64,000 nt of DNA from Flavobacteriales bacterium (GCA_029251405.1 JAQXDK010000036.1:35616-99615), one strand, 5' to 3'; positions 25,534 through 34,785 are shown, counted from the stretch's first letter. Notes: generated by a model not told the origin, from the letters alone. Made by a program: numbers and translations.

Positions 25534-27597
25534 TTAGAAAAGCTCACCTTGTTTAAATTGTTTTGTTTTATCATTGGCTTGAAGTTCTTCCAATAGTTTA
25601 AAAAATTCTGATTCGTTTAATATTTCAACTTTATTCTTAGTGGCCTTTTCTAGTTTAGATGGACCCATATTTTCCCCAGCCACTAAAATGGATGTTGTTT
25701 TACTTACTGTACTTGTATTTTTACCACCATTTTCTTCAATTATTGTTTTTAATTCTTCCCTAGATATATTTTTAAACGTTCCTGAAATAACAATTTTTTT
25801 ATTCTTAAAAATAGTAGAATGGTTAGAGTCCTTCTGAACCTCTGTCTCCATAACAAGACCAGATTCAAGTAACTGATCAATAATTTTATTATTATAATCT
25901 TGACTAAAAAAATCAACAATAGATTCAGCAATTTTATCTCCAATTTCGTCTACTGAACAAAGATCTTCAAAGCTAGCAATCCTTAAACTATTTATGTTTC
26001 CAAATGAAGCTGATAATTTTTTTGCAACTGTTTCACCAACATACCTTATACCCAAACCAAACAATATTTTATGAAATGGTGTATGAATACTATTTTCTAT
26101 ACCAACTAGAATATTCTCAGCAGATTTTTCTGCCATTCTATCGAGAGGTAATAAATCTTCTTTAGTAAGTTTATAAAGGTCTGCTATATTTTGAACAAGA
26201 CCAGCATTGTAGAGCTGCTCAACAGTCTCCTCTCCAATACCATCAATATTCATTTGCTTTCTACCAATAAAATGAGAAATTCTCCCTTTTATTTGAGGGG
26301 GACACATATAGAAATTTAAACAATAGTGATGTGCTTCGCCATCATCTTTAATTAATTTTGAGTTACATTCTGGGCAATTGCTTATAAATACAAAAGGGAG
26401 GTTGGACGTATTTCTTTCAGAAATATCAAATCCTGTAATTTTAGGAATGATTTCTCCTCCTTTTTCAACGTAAACAACATCATTTATTCTTAAATCTAAT
26501 TTTTCAATTTGGTCGGCATTGTGAACACTTGCTCTTTTCACCATTGTTCCACTGATCTCTACTGGGTTCAGAACTGCAACTGGAGTAATTGCACCTGTTC
26601 TACCCACTTGATATATAATATCCTCTAAAGTGGTTTTCACTTGTGTTGTTTTGTATTTATAAGCAATGGCCCATCTTGGAGATTTTGAGGTATTTCCAAT
26701 TTCATTTTGTAAAGAAACTTCATTAACCTTAATAACTATACCATCAATTTCAAAAGGTAGCTCTCCTCTTTTTTTGTCCCAAAAATTGATGAAATCCATA
26801 ATTCCATTTACATCATTAACTTGCTCTATAAATCTTTGATCTATTGGTGGAGTTTTAAAACCTAAGCTAGAAAGAAAGTTGTAGTGGTCAAAAACTTTGT
26901 GAAACTTAGAATTATCAATATAGGCTGCGTAAAGAAAACAATCTAAATCTCTTTTAGCAACTATTGAAGAATCCTGTAATTTCAATGTCCCAGAGGCGGT
27001 ATTTCTTGGATTGGAAAACAAAGGAAGTTTTTCGATTTTTCTCTGTTGATTTAATTTTAAAAAAGCAGATTTTGAAAACATTATTTCTCCTCTCACTTCT
27101 AACATTTGAGGAAATTCACCATTTAAGACGAGCGGAATTGAAGATATAGTCCTAACATTATTAGTAACATCTTCTCCTATAGTTCCGTCTCCTCTAGTTA
27201 CAGCTCTTATTAGCTGCCCGTTTTCAAATATTAAGCTAATTGCAACCCCATCGTATTTTAGCTCACATATATATGAAAAAGGAATATCTACAATTTTTCT
27301 TATTCGTTCATCAAAATCTTCAATATCGCTTTTAGAATAACTATTTGCCAAAGAAAGCATTGGGTATTTATGTTGAACGGAATCAAAAGATTTAGTGATA
27401 TCTCCTCCTACTCTTTGAGTAGGAGAATTGGGATTAAATAAATCAGGATATTTGGTTTCTAAACTTTCTAACTCTTTGAGAAGGACATCAAACTCTAGGT
27501 CACTTACTAAGGATTTATTATTGACATAATATTCTTTATTATAATAGTGAATTAACTTTCTTAATTCTATTATTCTATCTGAATCAATTCTACTCAT
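25534..27597 (-). CDS. ligA: NAD-dependent DNA ligase LigA
   Basis: Seals nicks in DNA using NAD+. 687 residues from the ATG at 27595-27597; a TTG at 27609 would add four residues and is less likely. The domain order is complete: Ia domain (RKLIHYYNKEYYVN), adenylation domain with active Lys114 in CELKYDGVAISL, EVRGEIMFSK, LPFEIDGIVIKVN, the OB fold (YQVGRTGAITPVAVL), the zinc finger CPECNSKLIKDDGEAHHYC ending in MCPPQ, helix-hairpin-helix repeats and a C-terminal BRCT domain (FKNKKIVISGTFKNISREEL). The start overlaps the prmC stop by eight bases. Housekeeping gene, no defects. Confidence 0.98.
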   Translation of the reverse strand: MSRIDSDRIIELRKLIHYYNKEYYVNNKSLVSDLEFDVLLKELESLETKYPDLFNPNSPTQRVGGDITKSFDSVQHKYPMLSLANSYSKSDIEDFDERIRKIVDIPFSYICELKYDGVAISLIFENGQLIRAVTRGDGTIGEDVTNNVRTISSIPLVLNGEFPQMLEVRGEIMFSKSAFLKLNQQRKIEKLPLFSNPRNTASGTLKLQDSSIVAKRDLDCFLYAAYIDNSKFHKVFDHYNFLSSLGFKTPPIDQRFIEQVNDVNGIMDFINFWDKKRGELPFEIDGIVIKVNEVSLQNEIGNTSKSPRWAIAYKYKTTQVKTTLEDIIYQVGRTGAITPVAVLNPVEISGTMVKRASVHNADQIEKLDLRINDVVYVEKGGEIIPKITGFDISERNTSNLPFVFISNCPECNSKLIKDDGEAHHYCLNFYMCPPQIKGRISHFIGRKQMNIDGIGEETVEQLYNAGLVQNIADLYKLTKEDLLPLDRMAEKSAENILVGIENSIHTPFHKILFGLGIRYVGETVAKKLSASFGNINSLRIASFEDLCSVDEIGDKIAESIVDFFSQDYNNKIIDQLLESGLVMETEVQKDSNHSTIFKNKKIVISGTFKNISREELKTIIEENGGKNTSTVSKTTSILVAGENMGPSKLEKATKNKVEILNESEFFKLLEELQANDKTKQFKQGELF

Positions 27598-28456
27598 ATC
27601 TATTAGCAACTACAAATCTATTTTTCCCTTGAAAATCTTTCTGAATTTTACAATTAATATAATTTTTATGCTTTAATAAATCTACAACATCATTAGCATA
27701 ATCCTCATGAATTTCTAAATAAATTAAACCATTTTTTTTCAAACTTTCAAGACCTATATCAGCAATTTTTTCATAAAATATCAAAGGATTAGTGTCTTTA
27801 ACAAATAGTGCAATATGAGGTTCATTATTAAGAACATTTAGATGCATTTTCTTTTTATCGAGTTCAGGAATATATGGTGGATTACTAACAATTATATCTA
27901 TAGAATTTTCTGAAAGTGAATACTTAAAAACATTCTTATTACAAAAGACTACATCAGCATTATTATTCCTTGCATTTTCTTTTGCTATTATAATTGCTTT
28001 TTTAGAAATATCTATCCCGTAACAGTTTGAATTTTTTAATAATAATTTTAAAGCAATAACGATGCATCCTGAGCCAGTACCAATATCTAAAACATCCAAT
28101 TTGGATTTATTACGGTTATTTTGGTAAATAAGCTGCACCAATTCCTCAGTTTCTGGCCTTGGGATAAGCGTGTCTTTAGTTACTTTAATTTTTAAGTCAT
28201 GAAAAGTAACATAACCGATGATATGTTGTAAAGGAATATTTTGTTTTAATTTTTTAAGAGCGTCTTTTAAAAATAAAACCTCTGATTCAATTAAGTAAAT
28301 ATTTTCATGAAGTAAAAAATCAATTTTGTTCCATTTTTTAATTTCTAATACCAGCTCTAGATATATATTTTCAATCTCTCTTTGAGGATAGATATCAGTC
28401 AGTTCATACAAATATTGTTTTTTTAAACTGGCTATGTCAATGTTAGTAAGTTCCAA
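27590..28456 (-). CDS. prmC: Peptide chain release factor N5-glutamine methyltransferase PrmC
   Basis: Methylates the Gln of the GGQ motif in release factors. 288 residues: N-terminal helical domain, QHIIGYVTFHDLKIKVTKDT, SAM-binding motif VLDIGTGSGCIVIALK (about 124-139) and the catalytic NPPY in IDIIVSNPPYIPEL (about 184-197). The start is a TTG at 28454-28456; no ATG exists ahead of the conserved fold. The gene heads the prmC-ligA-DUF6913-aroK group. The 30-base palindrome at 28471-28500 lies just 15 bases upstream of this start, so the same regulator might also affect prmC, though I consider it to be aimed at the divergent acyl-CoA dehydrogenase gene. Confidence 0.96.
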   Translation of the reverse strand: MELTNIDIASLKKQYLYELTDIYPQREIENIYLELVLEIKKWNKIDFLLHENIYLIESEVLFLKDALKKLKQNIPLQHIIGYVTFHDLKIKVTKDTLIPRPETEELVQLIYQNNRNKSKLDVLDIGTGSGCIVIALKLLLKNSNCYGIDISKKAIIIAKENARNNNADVVFCNKNVFKYSLSENSIDIIVSNPPYIPELDKKKMHLNVLNNEPHIALFVKDTNPLIFYEKIADIGLESLKKNGLIYLEIHEDYANDVVDLLKHKNYINCKIQKDFQGKNRFVVANRYE

Positions 28457-28470
28457 GAATATTTAATTTC

Positions 28471-28500
28471 AATATATACAATGCGTGCATTGTATATATT
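28471..28500. promoter_or_regulatory. Palindromic operator, probably for the MarR regulator
   Basis: Perfect inverted repeat with 14-base arms, AATATATACAATGC and GCATTGTATATATT, around a 2-base spacer GT. The right arm overlaps the -7 box of the acyl-CoA dehydrogenase promoter (28495-28502), so binding would block transcription. A near copy of its core, ACAATGCATGCAT, occurs at 31326-31338 before the thiolase gene. Confidence 0.75.
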
Positions 28501-28502
28501 TG
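28495..28502 (+). promoter_or_regulatory. Bacteroidota -7 box (TATATTTG) for the acyl-CoA dehydrogenase gene
   Basis: Exact TAnnTTTG, 34 bases before the ATG at 28537 and overlapping the right arm of the palindrome at 28471-28500. Confidence 0.6.
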
Positions 28503-28536
28503 TATCTTAACTTAACAAAATTATAGTAAAAAACTC

Positions 28537-30297
28537 ATGAAAAGTAAAGGAGGAGATTTTATCACTAAAAAAACTAATTATCAGTCTGTATTTGTTCCAG
28601 AACAATGGAATGAAGAACAAATAATGCTTAAAGAGATGATTTTTGATTTTCTAAATAAAGAAATCCATTCGCTAGATAAAGAGCACGAAGCTTCAAAAGA
28701 CTTACCTGAAATCGTAGCTATTTTAGAAAATGCGGCTCAATTGGGTTTATGTGGAATTGCAATTGAAGAAAAGTTTGGGGGGTCTGATTTAGATTTTAAT
28801 ACCGGATTATTATACATGGAAGCATTTGCTTACGGATTCTCATTTGCTACAACTATTGGAACTCATGTTTCTATTGGTTCACTGCCAATTGTATATTATG
28901 GAAATGATTTTCAAAAAGAAAAGTATTTACCAAAAATTGCAACTGCCGAAATAAAAACAGCATACGCTCTTACAGAGCCCTCTGCAGGATCAGACGCCAA
29001 CTCTGGAAGAACAAAGGCTACTTTAGATGAAAATAGAAACTGCTATTTGCTTAACGGTCAAAAAATGTGGATTTCAAATGCAGGATTTGCAGATTTATTT
29101 ATAGTTTTTGCAAAAATTGAACAAGACGATAAACTTTCTGCTTTTATAGTTGAGAAAGAATTTGGAGGAATAATTCTAGGAGAGGAAGAAAAAAAATTGG
29201 GTATTAAAGGTTCTTCAACCAGACAAGTTTTTTTTGAAGATTGTCCTGTTCCTATGGGAAACCTTTTAGGTAAGAGAAATGAGGGATTTAAAATAGCACT
29301 TAATATTTTAAACTCTGGAAGAATTAAATTATCTGCTGCTGCATTAGGTGGAGCTAAATTTGGAATGAGAAAGGCAGTTAGATACGCTAACGAAAGACAT
29401 CAATTTGGAAAAAGGATAGGTGATTTTACTGCAATGCAATATAAAATTGGTGAGATGGCTAGAAAGATTTTCGGAGCTGAATCTGCCATATATAGAACCG
29501 GGAAAAATATTGATTTAAAAGAACTGGAACTTAAAAAAAATGGAGTAGCATTAAACGAAATTAAAGTTAAAGCACTTAGAGATTACACTGTAGAGTGTTC
29601 TTTATTGAAAGTATACGGTTCTGAGGTTCTAGATTACTGTGTTGATGAGTCTTTACAGATTCATGGGGGAATGGGTTACAGTGTGGAAACTAAAGTTGAA
29701 ATGGGTTATCGAGATGCAAGAATTACCAGAATCTATGAAGGAACTAATGAGATAAATAGAATGCTATCATTTGGTGAATTAATGAAAAAAGGATTTCAGA
29801 CAAAAGAGATAGATACAAAATCTATTTCAAAAAAAATACCATTTGAAATTTTCAAAAAAATAATTGGTATTAGAAAAACAACTAAAGATAAATTTATAGA
29901 AAATTTTAAATATTTATTTTTCGTACTAAGTAAATACGCTACTGATTCATTTGGAAGAGCGTTAGAACATGAACAAGAAATCATAATGAACTTAGCTGAT
30001 ATTTTAGCAGAAATTTATGTCCTTGAATCTACCTATTTAAGAATTCAAAAATTAGAGAAAGAAATGGATGACAATGATGAATTTAAAATGAAGAAAAACA
30101 TTTCGGAATTACAATTTTATGAAAGCAACATAAAAGTGTTGGCCTCTGCAAATTTAATTCTAGACAGTCTCCCTAAGAGATCAAAAATTTTAAAATATTT
30201 AATAAAGATTTTTACTCCAAAACCAGAAATTAACCCTACAATTACAAGAAGAAAAATTGCTCAATTTTTCTTAAATAATTCAGATTTTAATTTGTAA
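28537..30297 (+). CDS. Acyl-CoA dehydrogenase, long-chain type with C-terminal extension
   Basis: 586 residues; catalyses the first, FAD-dependent oxidation of fatty acyl-CoA. Segments: KGGDFITKKTNY (the N-terminal K-G-G motif of Bacteroidota members), AYALTEPSAGSDANSGRTKA (about 147-166) of the FAD/substrate site, RHQFGKRIGDFTAMQYKIGE and IHGGMGYSVETKVEMGYRDA, then YEGTNEINRMLSF with the catalytic Glu (about 405). A 170-residue helical C-terminal domain makes it resemble very-long-chain enzymes. Promoter and palindrome upstream tie it to the MarR gene and the thiolase/FadJ operon. The AAGGAGG run just inside the gene (28547-28555) is coding, not a ribosome site. Confidence 0.95.
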   Translation: MKSKGGDFITKKTNYQSVFVPEQWNEEQIMLKEMIFDFLNKEIHSLDKEHEASKDLPEIVAILENAAQLGLCGIAIEEKFGGSDLDFNTGLLYMEAFAYGFSFATTIGTHVSIGSLPIVYYGNDFQKEKYLPKIATAEIKTAYALTEPSAGSDANSGRTKATLDENRNCYLLNGQKMWISNAGFADLFIVFAKIEQDDKLSAFIVEKEFGGIILGEEEKKLGIKGSSTRQVFFEDCPVPMGNLLGKRNEGFKIALNILNSGRIKLSAAALGGAKFGMRKAVRYANERHQFGKRIGDFTAMQYKIGEMARKIFGAESAIYRTGKNIDLKELELKKNGVALNEIKVKALRDYTVECSLLKVYGSEVLDYCVDESLQIHGGMGYSVETKVEMGYRDARITRIYEGTNEINRMLSFGELMKKGFQTKEIDTKSISKKIPFEIFKKIIGIRKTTKDKFIENFKYLFFVLSKYATDSFGRALEHEQEIIMNLADILAEIYVLESTYLRIQKLEKEMDDNDEFKMKKNISELQFYESNIKVLASANLILDSLPKRSKILKYLIKIFTPKPEINPTITRRKIAQFFLNNSDFNL

Positions 30298-30336
30298 GTT
30301 TATTCTAATAATTTAAGGATAATTAGTTTCTTAGTT

Positions 30337-30797
30337 ATGAAAAAAATAATTAAAAATTTTATAAAAAATATTACTTTGAAGTCATTGTATTTTTACTAAT
30401 AATTTTGGGTCTTTTTTTACTAATTGAAGATTTCGATTTAAAATTATTTATTCAATCTATTCTTTCTAAAATTTACCTTCTATTAAAAAATAGTTATACT
30501 TTTTTGTTAGGTAGTTTTAACGGAGGACTTAAACTTATAAAATTATCTAATCTACTAGGTTTCATTATTCTTTTTTTCTCTTTCATCTTAGTTTTTAGAC
30601 GTTGGAAAAATCGTATACCTTCTAATAGTATTTCATCTAAAGAATGTATTAAATGTGAATCTTTATCAAATAGAGTAAAAACATCCTTTAAATCAAAAGT
30701 ATTGGAATTTATTTTTAAATTAAAAATACGTAAATACCAATGTGGAAAATGTAATTTTTCTTATCTATCAGTCAAGAAAAAACAATCAAAATCATAA
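30337..30797 (+). CDS. Small membrane protein with C-terminal zinc ribbon; start region probably frameshifted
   Basis: The main frame (from a TTG at 30405) encodes 130 residues: one helix FLLIEDFDLKLF..., a second helix GFIILFFSFILVF (about 50-62) and a zinc-ribbon end with CIKCESL and YQCGKCNFSY. No ATG begins it. The frame is, however, open back to 30354 and reads KKYYFEVIVFLLIILGLFLL, a good membrane helix. An ATG at 30337 in the next frame encodes KKIIKNFIKN and reaches that helix if one base slips back in A AAA AAT (30363-30369). I therefore annotate the combined unit; it is either a programmed -1 shift or an indel in a run of six A. Function unknown; no link to the flanking beta-oxidation genes is visible. 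Confidence 0.5.
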
Positions 30798-30798
30798 T

Positions 30799-31251
30799 TT
30801 ATAGATTTCTTTTTTCAGAATCTAAAATATCAGAAATGGTATCTAGTACTGTGAAAAATGACCTTAAATCGGAATTAGAAACTTTAGCTTTAATTACTTT
30901 TTCAAGAGCAAAAAGTTTTTCGGATGCCATGTCTCTTAATTTTAAACCACTATCTGTTAAGCTAACGTAAACTTTCCTTTTATCTTCTGAATTCTTTCTT
31001 TTAAGAACGTAACCTTTTTCTTCCAAAGATTTTAAAATTCTAGATAGACTATTAGGCTCCATATTCATTCGTGGAGCAATTTTGGTAACAGGTGAACCAT
31101 ACTTTTCATTGATAGTTAGCAGCACAAAAGCCATAGACAGAGTTCCACCCTCTTTTGAAGCCTGATCATTATAGAATTTAAATAATTCAATCCATGAAGA
31201 ACGGATTCTATTAACTACTACTCCATTTGCAATTTTCTCGTAATTATTCAT
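30799..31251 (-). CDS. MarR family transcriptional regulator (probable beta-oxidation regulator)
   Basis: 150 residues with the MarR winged helix: EKYGSPVTKIAPRMNMEPNS leading to the recognition helix SLSRILKSLEEKGYVLKRKN (about 67-86), then the wing SEDKRKVYVSLTDSGLKLRD. N- and C-terminal helices form the dimer. It is divergent from the thiolase/FadJ operon and near the acyl-CoA dehydrogenase gene. Both units have a CAATGC-type palindrome upstream, and half-sites (CATTGCATTGA, 31278-31288) lie 27-37 bases before its own start, suggesting autoregulation. It is thus a likely repressor released by acyl-CoA or fatty acid, a role filled by FadR or PsrA elsewhere; the ligand is inferred. Confidence 0.9.
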   Translation of the reverse strand: MNNYEKIANGVVVNRIRSSWIELFKFYNDQASKEGGTLSMAFVLLTINEKYGSPVTKIAPRMNMEPNSLSRILKSLEEKGYVLKRKNSEDKRKVYVSLTDSGLKLRDMASEKLFALEKVIKAKVSNSDLRSFFTVLDTISDILDSEKRNL

Positions 31252-31277
31252 TAATTACAAATTACATATTTAATTCA

Positions 31278-31288
31278 CATTGCATTGA
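31278..31288. promoter_or_regulatory. Degenerate MarR-type half-sites before the MarR gene
   Basis: CATTGCATTGA shares GCATTG with the strong palindrome at 28471-28500 and is embedded in an outer TAATTCA/TGAATTA pair (31271-31277, 31286-31292). Position fits autoregulation. Confidence 0.4.
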
Positions 31289-31325
31289 ATTATCAAATAA
31301 TTAATCTTAAAAAAAGCTATTTATA

Positions 31326-31338
31326 ACAATGCATGCAT
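31326..31338. promoter_or_regulatory. MarR-type operator before the thiolase operon (ACAATGCATGCAT)
   Basis: Differs at one base from the core ACAATGCGTGCAT of the palindrome at 28478-28490. It lies 35-47 bases before the thiolase ATG and about 10 bases before a TAAATTTC element (31349-31356, one mismatch to TAnnTTTG). Confidence 0.65.
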
Positions 31339-31372
31339 AGAATTTTTATAAATTTCTGAATCAAATAATCTT

Positions 31373-32659
31373 ATGAAAGAAAAAATTGTATTAGTTGACG
31401 GATGCCGAACACCTTTTTTGAAGTCTGAAACCGAGTTTTTAAATACTATGACCTATGAATTGGGACAATTAGCTATAAAAGGTCTAATTAATAAAACTGG
31501 GATAGATCCAAATTTAATAGATAGCGTGATAATGGGATGTGTAATTTCTACATTAAAAACTAGCAACTTAGCTAGAGAAGCTGCTCTTACTGCTGGTATA
31601 CCTTATTCTACTCCATGTCATACAGTTAGTCAAGCATGTATTTCAGCCAACAGGGCTATTGCAAGTGCAATTGGGGAAATATCTACAGGTCAATCTTCAA
31701 TTGTAATTGCAGGTGGTGCAGATAGTGCATCTGAAACTCCTATTGGTTATAAAAAACAAATGAGAACTAAGCTTATGAAAGGCACTAAAATTAGATCTAC
31801 TTCTCAAATGATTAAATATGCATTAGGTTTTAAGCTGAAAGATTTTTTACCTGAAGTTCCTTCGATAGCTGAGTACACCACCAACAGGACAATGGGAGAA
31901 GATTGCGATATTATGGTCGCTAGACACGGTATTTCAAGAGAAAATCAAGATTTATTTGCCATAAGATCTCATGATAATGCTGAAAAAGCTTGGCGAGAAG
32001 GACATCATTTTAATGAGGTAGTTGCTGTACAAGTAGATCCAAAATTTAATATGATTCAAAAAGATAACGGGATAAGAAGTGGATCTAAAATTGAAAAACT
32101 AGCAAAACTAAGACCTGCTTTTGATAAAAAAAACGGAACATTAACCGCTGCCAATTCCTCATTTTTAACAGACGGAAGTGCGGTTTGCCTTTTGATGACA
32201 GCATCTAAAGCTAAAGAATTGAATTTAACTCCAAAAGCAGAAATTGTAGACTATTGTTTTACTGGGCAAAGATTGGAAGATGAATTACTCCTTGGACCAG
32301 CATTCGCGATGAATAAGGTCCTTGATAAAACAAAAATGAATTTAAATGATATTGATGTTTTTGAAATTCACGAAGCATTTGCCGGACAAGTTCTTACCAA
32401 TATAGAATGTTTAAAAGACGAAGAATTTTGTAAAAATAGATTGGGGAAAGAAAAAGCAGTTGGTAATATAGATCTAAATAAAGTAAATAATTGGGGAGGT
32501 TCTCTTTCAATTGGTCACCCTTTTGGTGCAACTGGGGCCAGACTACTTACTACGGCCGCTAACCGATTAATTCAAGAAAATGGAAAATACGCAATGTTAT
32601 CTGCCTGTGCTGCAGGTGCTCATGGACATGCAATGATTATTAAAAAATTCGAAGTATGA
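31373..32659 (+). CDS. Acetyl-CoA C-acyltransferase (3-ketoacyl-CoA thiolase, FadI-like)
   Basis: 428 residues; last step of beta-oxidation, cleaving 3-ketoacyl-CoA with CoA. The nucleophile is Cys89 in TVSQACISANRAIASAIGEI, the second active region is FEIHEAFAGQVLTN with His, then GGSLSIGHPFGATGARLLTT, and the C-terminal base Cys lies in LSACAAGAHGHAMII. The insert between about 130 and 190 (MKGTKIRSTSQMIKYALGFK) is typical of the FadI / trifunctional beta-subunit branch and not of FadA. It overlaps the FadJ-like gene by four bases (ATGA), forming the usual alpha/beta multienzyme pair. Confidence 0.94.
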   Translation: MKEKIVLVDGCRTPFLKSETEFLNTMTYELGQLAIKGLINKTGIDPNLIDSVIMGCVISTLKTSNLAREAALTAGIPYSTPCHTVSQACISANRAIASAIGEISTGQSSIVIAGGADSASETPIGYKKQMRTKLMKGTKIRSTSQMIKYALGFKLKDFLPEVPSIAEYTTNRTMGEDCDIMVARHGISRENQDLFAIRSHDNAEKAWREGHHFNEVVAVQVDPKFNMIQKDNGIRSGSKIEKLAKLRPAFDKKNGTLTAANSSFLTDGSAVCLLMTASKAKELNLTPKAEIVDYCFTGQRLEDELLLGPAFAMNKVLDKTKMNLNDIDVFEIHEAFAGQVLTNIECLKDEEFCKNRLGKEKAVGNIDLNKVNNWGGSLSIGHPFGATGARLLTTAANRLIQENGKYAMLSACAAGAHGHAMIIKKFEV

Positions 32660-34785
32660 TAAAATCAGATCTTTTTAGATTAGAAATAGAAGAAGGAATT
32701 GCCACAATATGGATAGATTCACAAAAAGATAAAATGAATATTGTATCTCCTAGCTTAATTGGAGATTTTGAAAATGTATTTAAGGAAATTGAAACCAACG
32801 AAGATATTATAGGTGCAATACTAATAAGTGCTAAAAAAGACTTTATTGCTGGTGCAGATATTAAATCTTTTAAGGGTGAAAAAGTAGGAGATTTTCAACC
32901 TTTCAGCAGAAAAGGGCATGAATTATTACAAAAAATAGAAGATTCTAAAAAGCCTATTGTTTCAGCTATTCACGGCACTTGTTATGGTTTGGGAGTAGAA
33001 CTTTCTCTTGCATGTAATTCTAGAGTTTGTTCCAACGATTCTGAAACAAAGTTAGCACTTCCAGAAGTTAAGCTAGGATTACTCCCTGGTGGTGGGGGGA
33101 CTCAAAGATTACCAAGACTAGTTGGATTGCAAGCTTCACTGGATATGATGTTAACAGGTAAAAATATATTCCCATCTAAGGCTAAAAGAATTGGTTTGGT
33201 AGATGAAGTAGTTCACCAAAGTAAACTACACAAAGCAGCAAAGAAAATTGTTTTAAGTATTATCAAAAATAATTTTCAAAGAAAGAAGGTGAAAAAAAGT
33301 CTCACAGTAAAATTATTAGATGGAACAAGTTTAGGAAGGTCTGTAGTATTTAGTCAAGCTAAAAAAACAGTACTTAGACTAACCAAAGGAAATTATCCAG
33401 CCCCAATTGAAATTATAGAATGTGTTAAAATTGGTTTGCAAAAAGGATTAAATGCAGGATACGAAGCAGAAGTTATAAAGTTTGAAGAATTGATTCTTTC
33501 AAATGTTTCTTCTGCACTTAGAAATTTATTTTTCACAACAACTGAAAAAAAGAAAAACCCGTATAAGGTTGATTTAAAAAACACTCAGAAAATTGGAGTA
33601 ATAGGAGCTGGATTTATGGGCGAAGGTATTACGGAGGTTTCTATTAATTCTGGGATGGATGTACTTTTAAAAGATTTAGACGATGAGATGATTCACCAGG
33701 CAAGAAAAAATATTTGGAAAAATCTGAATAGAAAAGTTAAAAGAAGACAAATGAGCAAAGTTTCAGCTAAGACAACTGCTCAAAAGGCTGTAGGGCAATT
33801 GGACTATAAAGGCTTTAATAATATTGATGTAGTAGTAGAAGCCATTGTAGAAAATATGACCGTTAAGAAAAAGCTCATAAAAGAATTAGAAAGTATTTGT
33901 AAGGACGATTTTATATTCGCATCTAACACATCTTCATTACCCTTAACGGAAATGTCTGAAGAAGCTAAAAAGCCAGAAAATGTAGTGGGTATGCACTACT
34001 TTTCACCCGTTACTAAAATGCCACTTTTAGAAATTATCAAAACTAATAAAACATCCGAGCAGGCGATTGCTACTTGTTATGAAATAGGAAAAAGACAGGG
34101 AAAAACATGTATTGTAGTCAATGACGCTCCAGGATTTTATGTTAACAGAATTCTTTGTCCTTATTTATTGGAAGCGCTAATTCTTATTGAAGAAGGAGTA
34201 AGAATAGAACAAATCGATAAAGCACTCAAAAATTTAGGAATGCCAGTAGGACCTGTAGCACTTTTAGATGAAGTAGGAATTGATGTTGGAGTTCATGTTA
34301 TGAGTGGAAATATGACTGATTTAATAAAAGATAGAGACGGTATTAAACTCAACTATTCTATGCCCAAAATGTTGGAAGATGGTTTATCTGGAAGAAAATC
34401 TAAAAAAGGTTTTTATAATTACGTAAAGAAAAAAGGGAAAGTTAAAAAGGGAAAAGTAAATGAGGGTGTTTATAAATATTTTGATTCTCCTGTTGCAAAA
34501 AAAATTAACGACAAAGAAATAACTGAAAGGTGTATCTTAATTCTTTTGAACGAAGCAGTTTGGGCTTTAGAAGAAGGAATTATTGAAAATATTACTGACG
34601 GCGACATTGGTGGTGTTTTTGGGATTGGGTTCTTACCATGGTCTGGTGGACCCTTTAGTTATATGAATCAAATTGGAATTTCAAATATTGTAGATAAAAT
34701 GAAATACTACCAAAACCTTTACGGAAATAAATTTCAACCAAGACCTATGCTTATCAAAATGGTTGAAAAAAATGAAAAATTTTAG
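32656..34785 (+). CDS. Bifunctional enoyl-CoA hydratase / 3-hydroxyacyl-CoA dehydrogenase (FadJ-like)
   Basis: 709 residues combining two beta-oxidation steps. The hydratase half shows ISAKKDFIAGADIKSFKGEK (about 55-74), HGTCYGLGVELSLACNSRVC (oxyanion hole, about 109-128) and LPEVKLGLLPGGGGTQRLPR with both catalytic Glu candidates. The dehydrogenase half starts with the NAD loop IGVIGAGFMGEGITE (about 314), then SNTSSLPLTEM, MHYFSPVTKMPLLEIIK with catalytic His, and NDAPGFYVNRILCPYL. Length equals E. coli FadJ (714). It forms a complex with the thiolase encoded just upstream. Expression is presumably governed by the MarR site at 31326. Confidence 0.96.
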   Translation: MIKSDLFRLEIEEGIATIWIDSQKDKMNIVSPSLIGDFENVFKEIETNEDIIGAILISAKKDFIAGADIKSFKGEKVGDFQPFSRKGHELLQKIEDSKKPIVSAIHGTCYGLGVELSLACNSRVCSNDSETKLALPEVKLGLLPGGGGTQRLPRLVGLQASLDMMLTGKNIFPSKAKRIGLVDEVVHQSKLHKAAKKIVLSIIKNNFQRKKVKKSLTVKLLDGTSLGRSVVFSQAKKTVLRLTKGNYPAPIEIIECVKIGLQKGLNAGYEAEVIKFEELILSNVSSALRNLFFTTTEKKKNPYKVDLKNTQKIGVIGAGFMGEGITEVSINSGMDVLLKDLDDEMIHQARKNIWKNLNRKVKRRQMSKVSAKTTAQKAVGQLDYKGFNNIDVVVEAIVENMTVKKKLIKELESICKDDFIFASNTSSLPLTEMSEEAKKPENVVGMHYFSPVTKMPLLEIIKTNKTSEQAIATCYEIGKRQGKTCIVVNDAPGFYVNRILCPYLLEALILIEEGVRIEQIDKALKNLGMPVGPVALLDEVGIDVGVHVMSGNMTDLIKDRDGIKLNYSMPKMLEDGLSGRKSKKGFYNYVKKKGKVKKGKVNEGVYKYFDSPVAKKINDKEITERCILILLNEAVWALEEGIIENITDGDIGGVFGIGFLPWSGGPFSYMNQIGISNIVDKMKYYQNLYGNKFQPRPMLIKMVEKNEKF

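Noticed and set aside
28547..28555. AAAGGAGGA, a perfect Shine-Dalgarno-like run
   Set aside because: It is inside the acyl-CoA dehydrogenase reading frame, where it encodes the conserved K-G-G segment, and no start codon follows at a proper distance.
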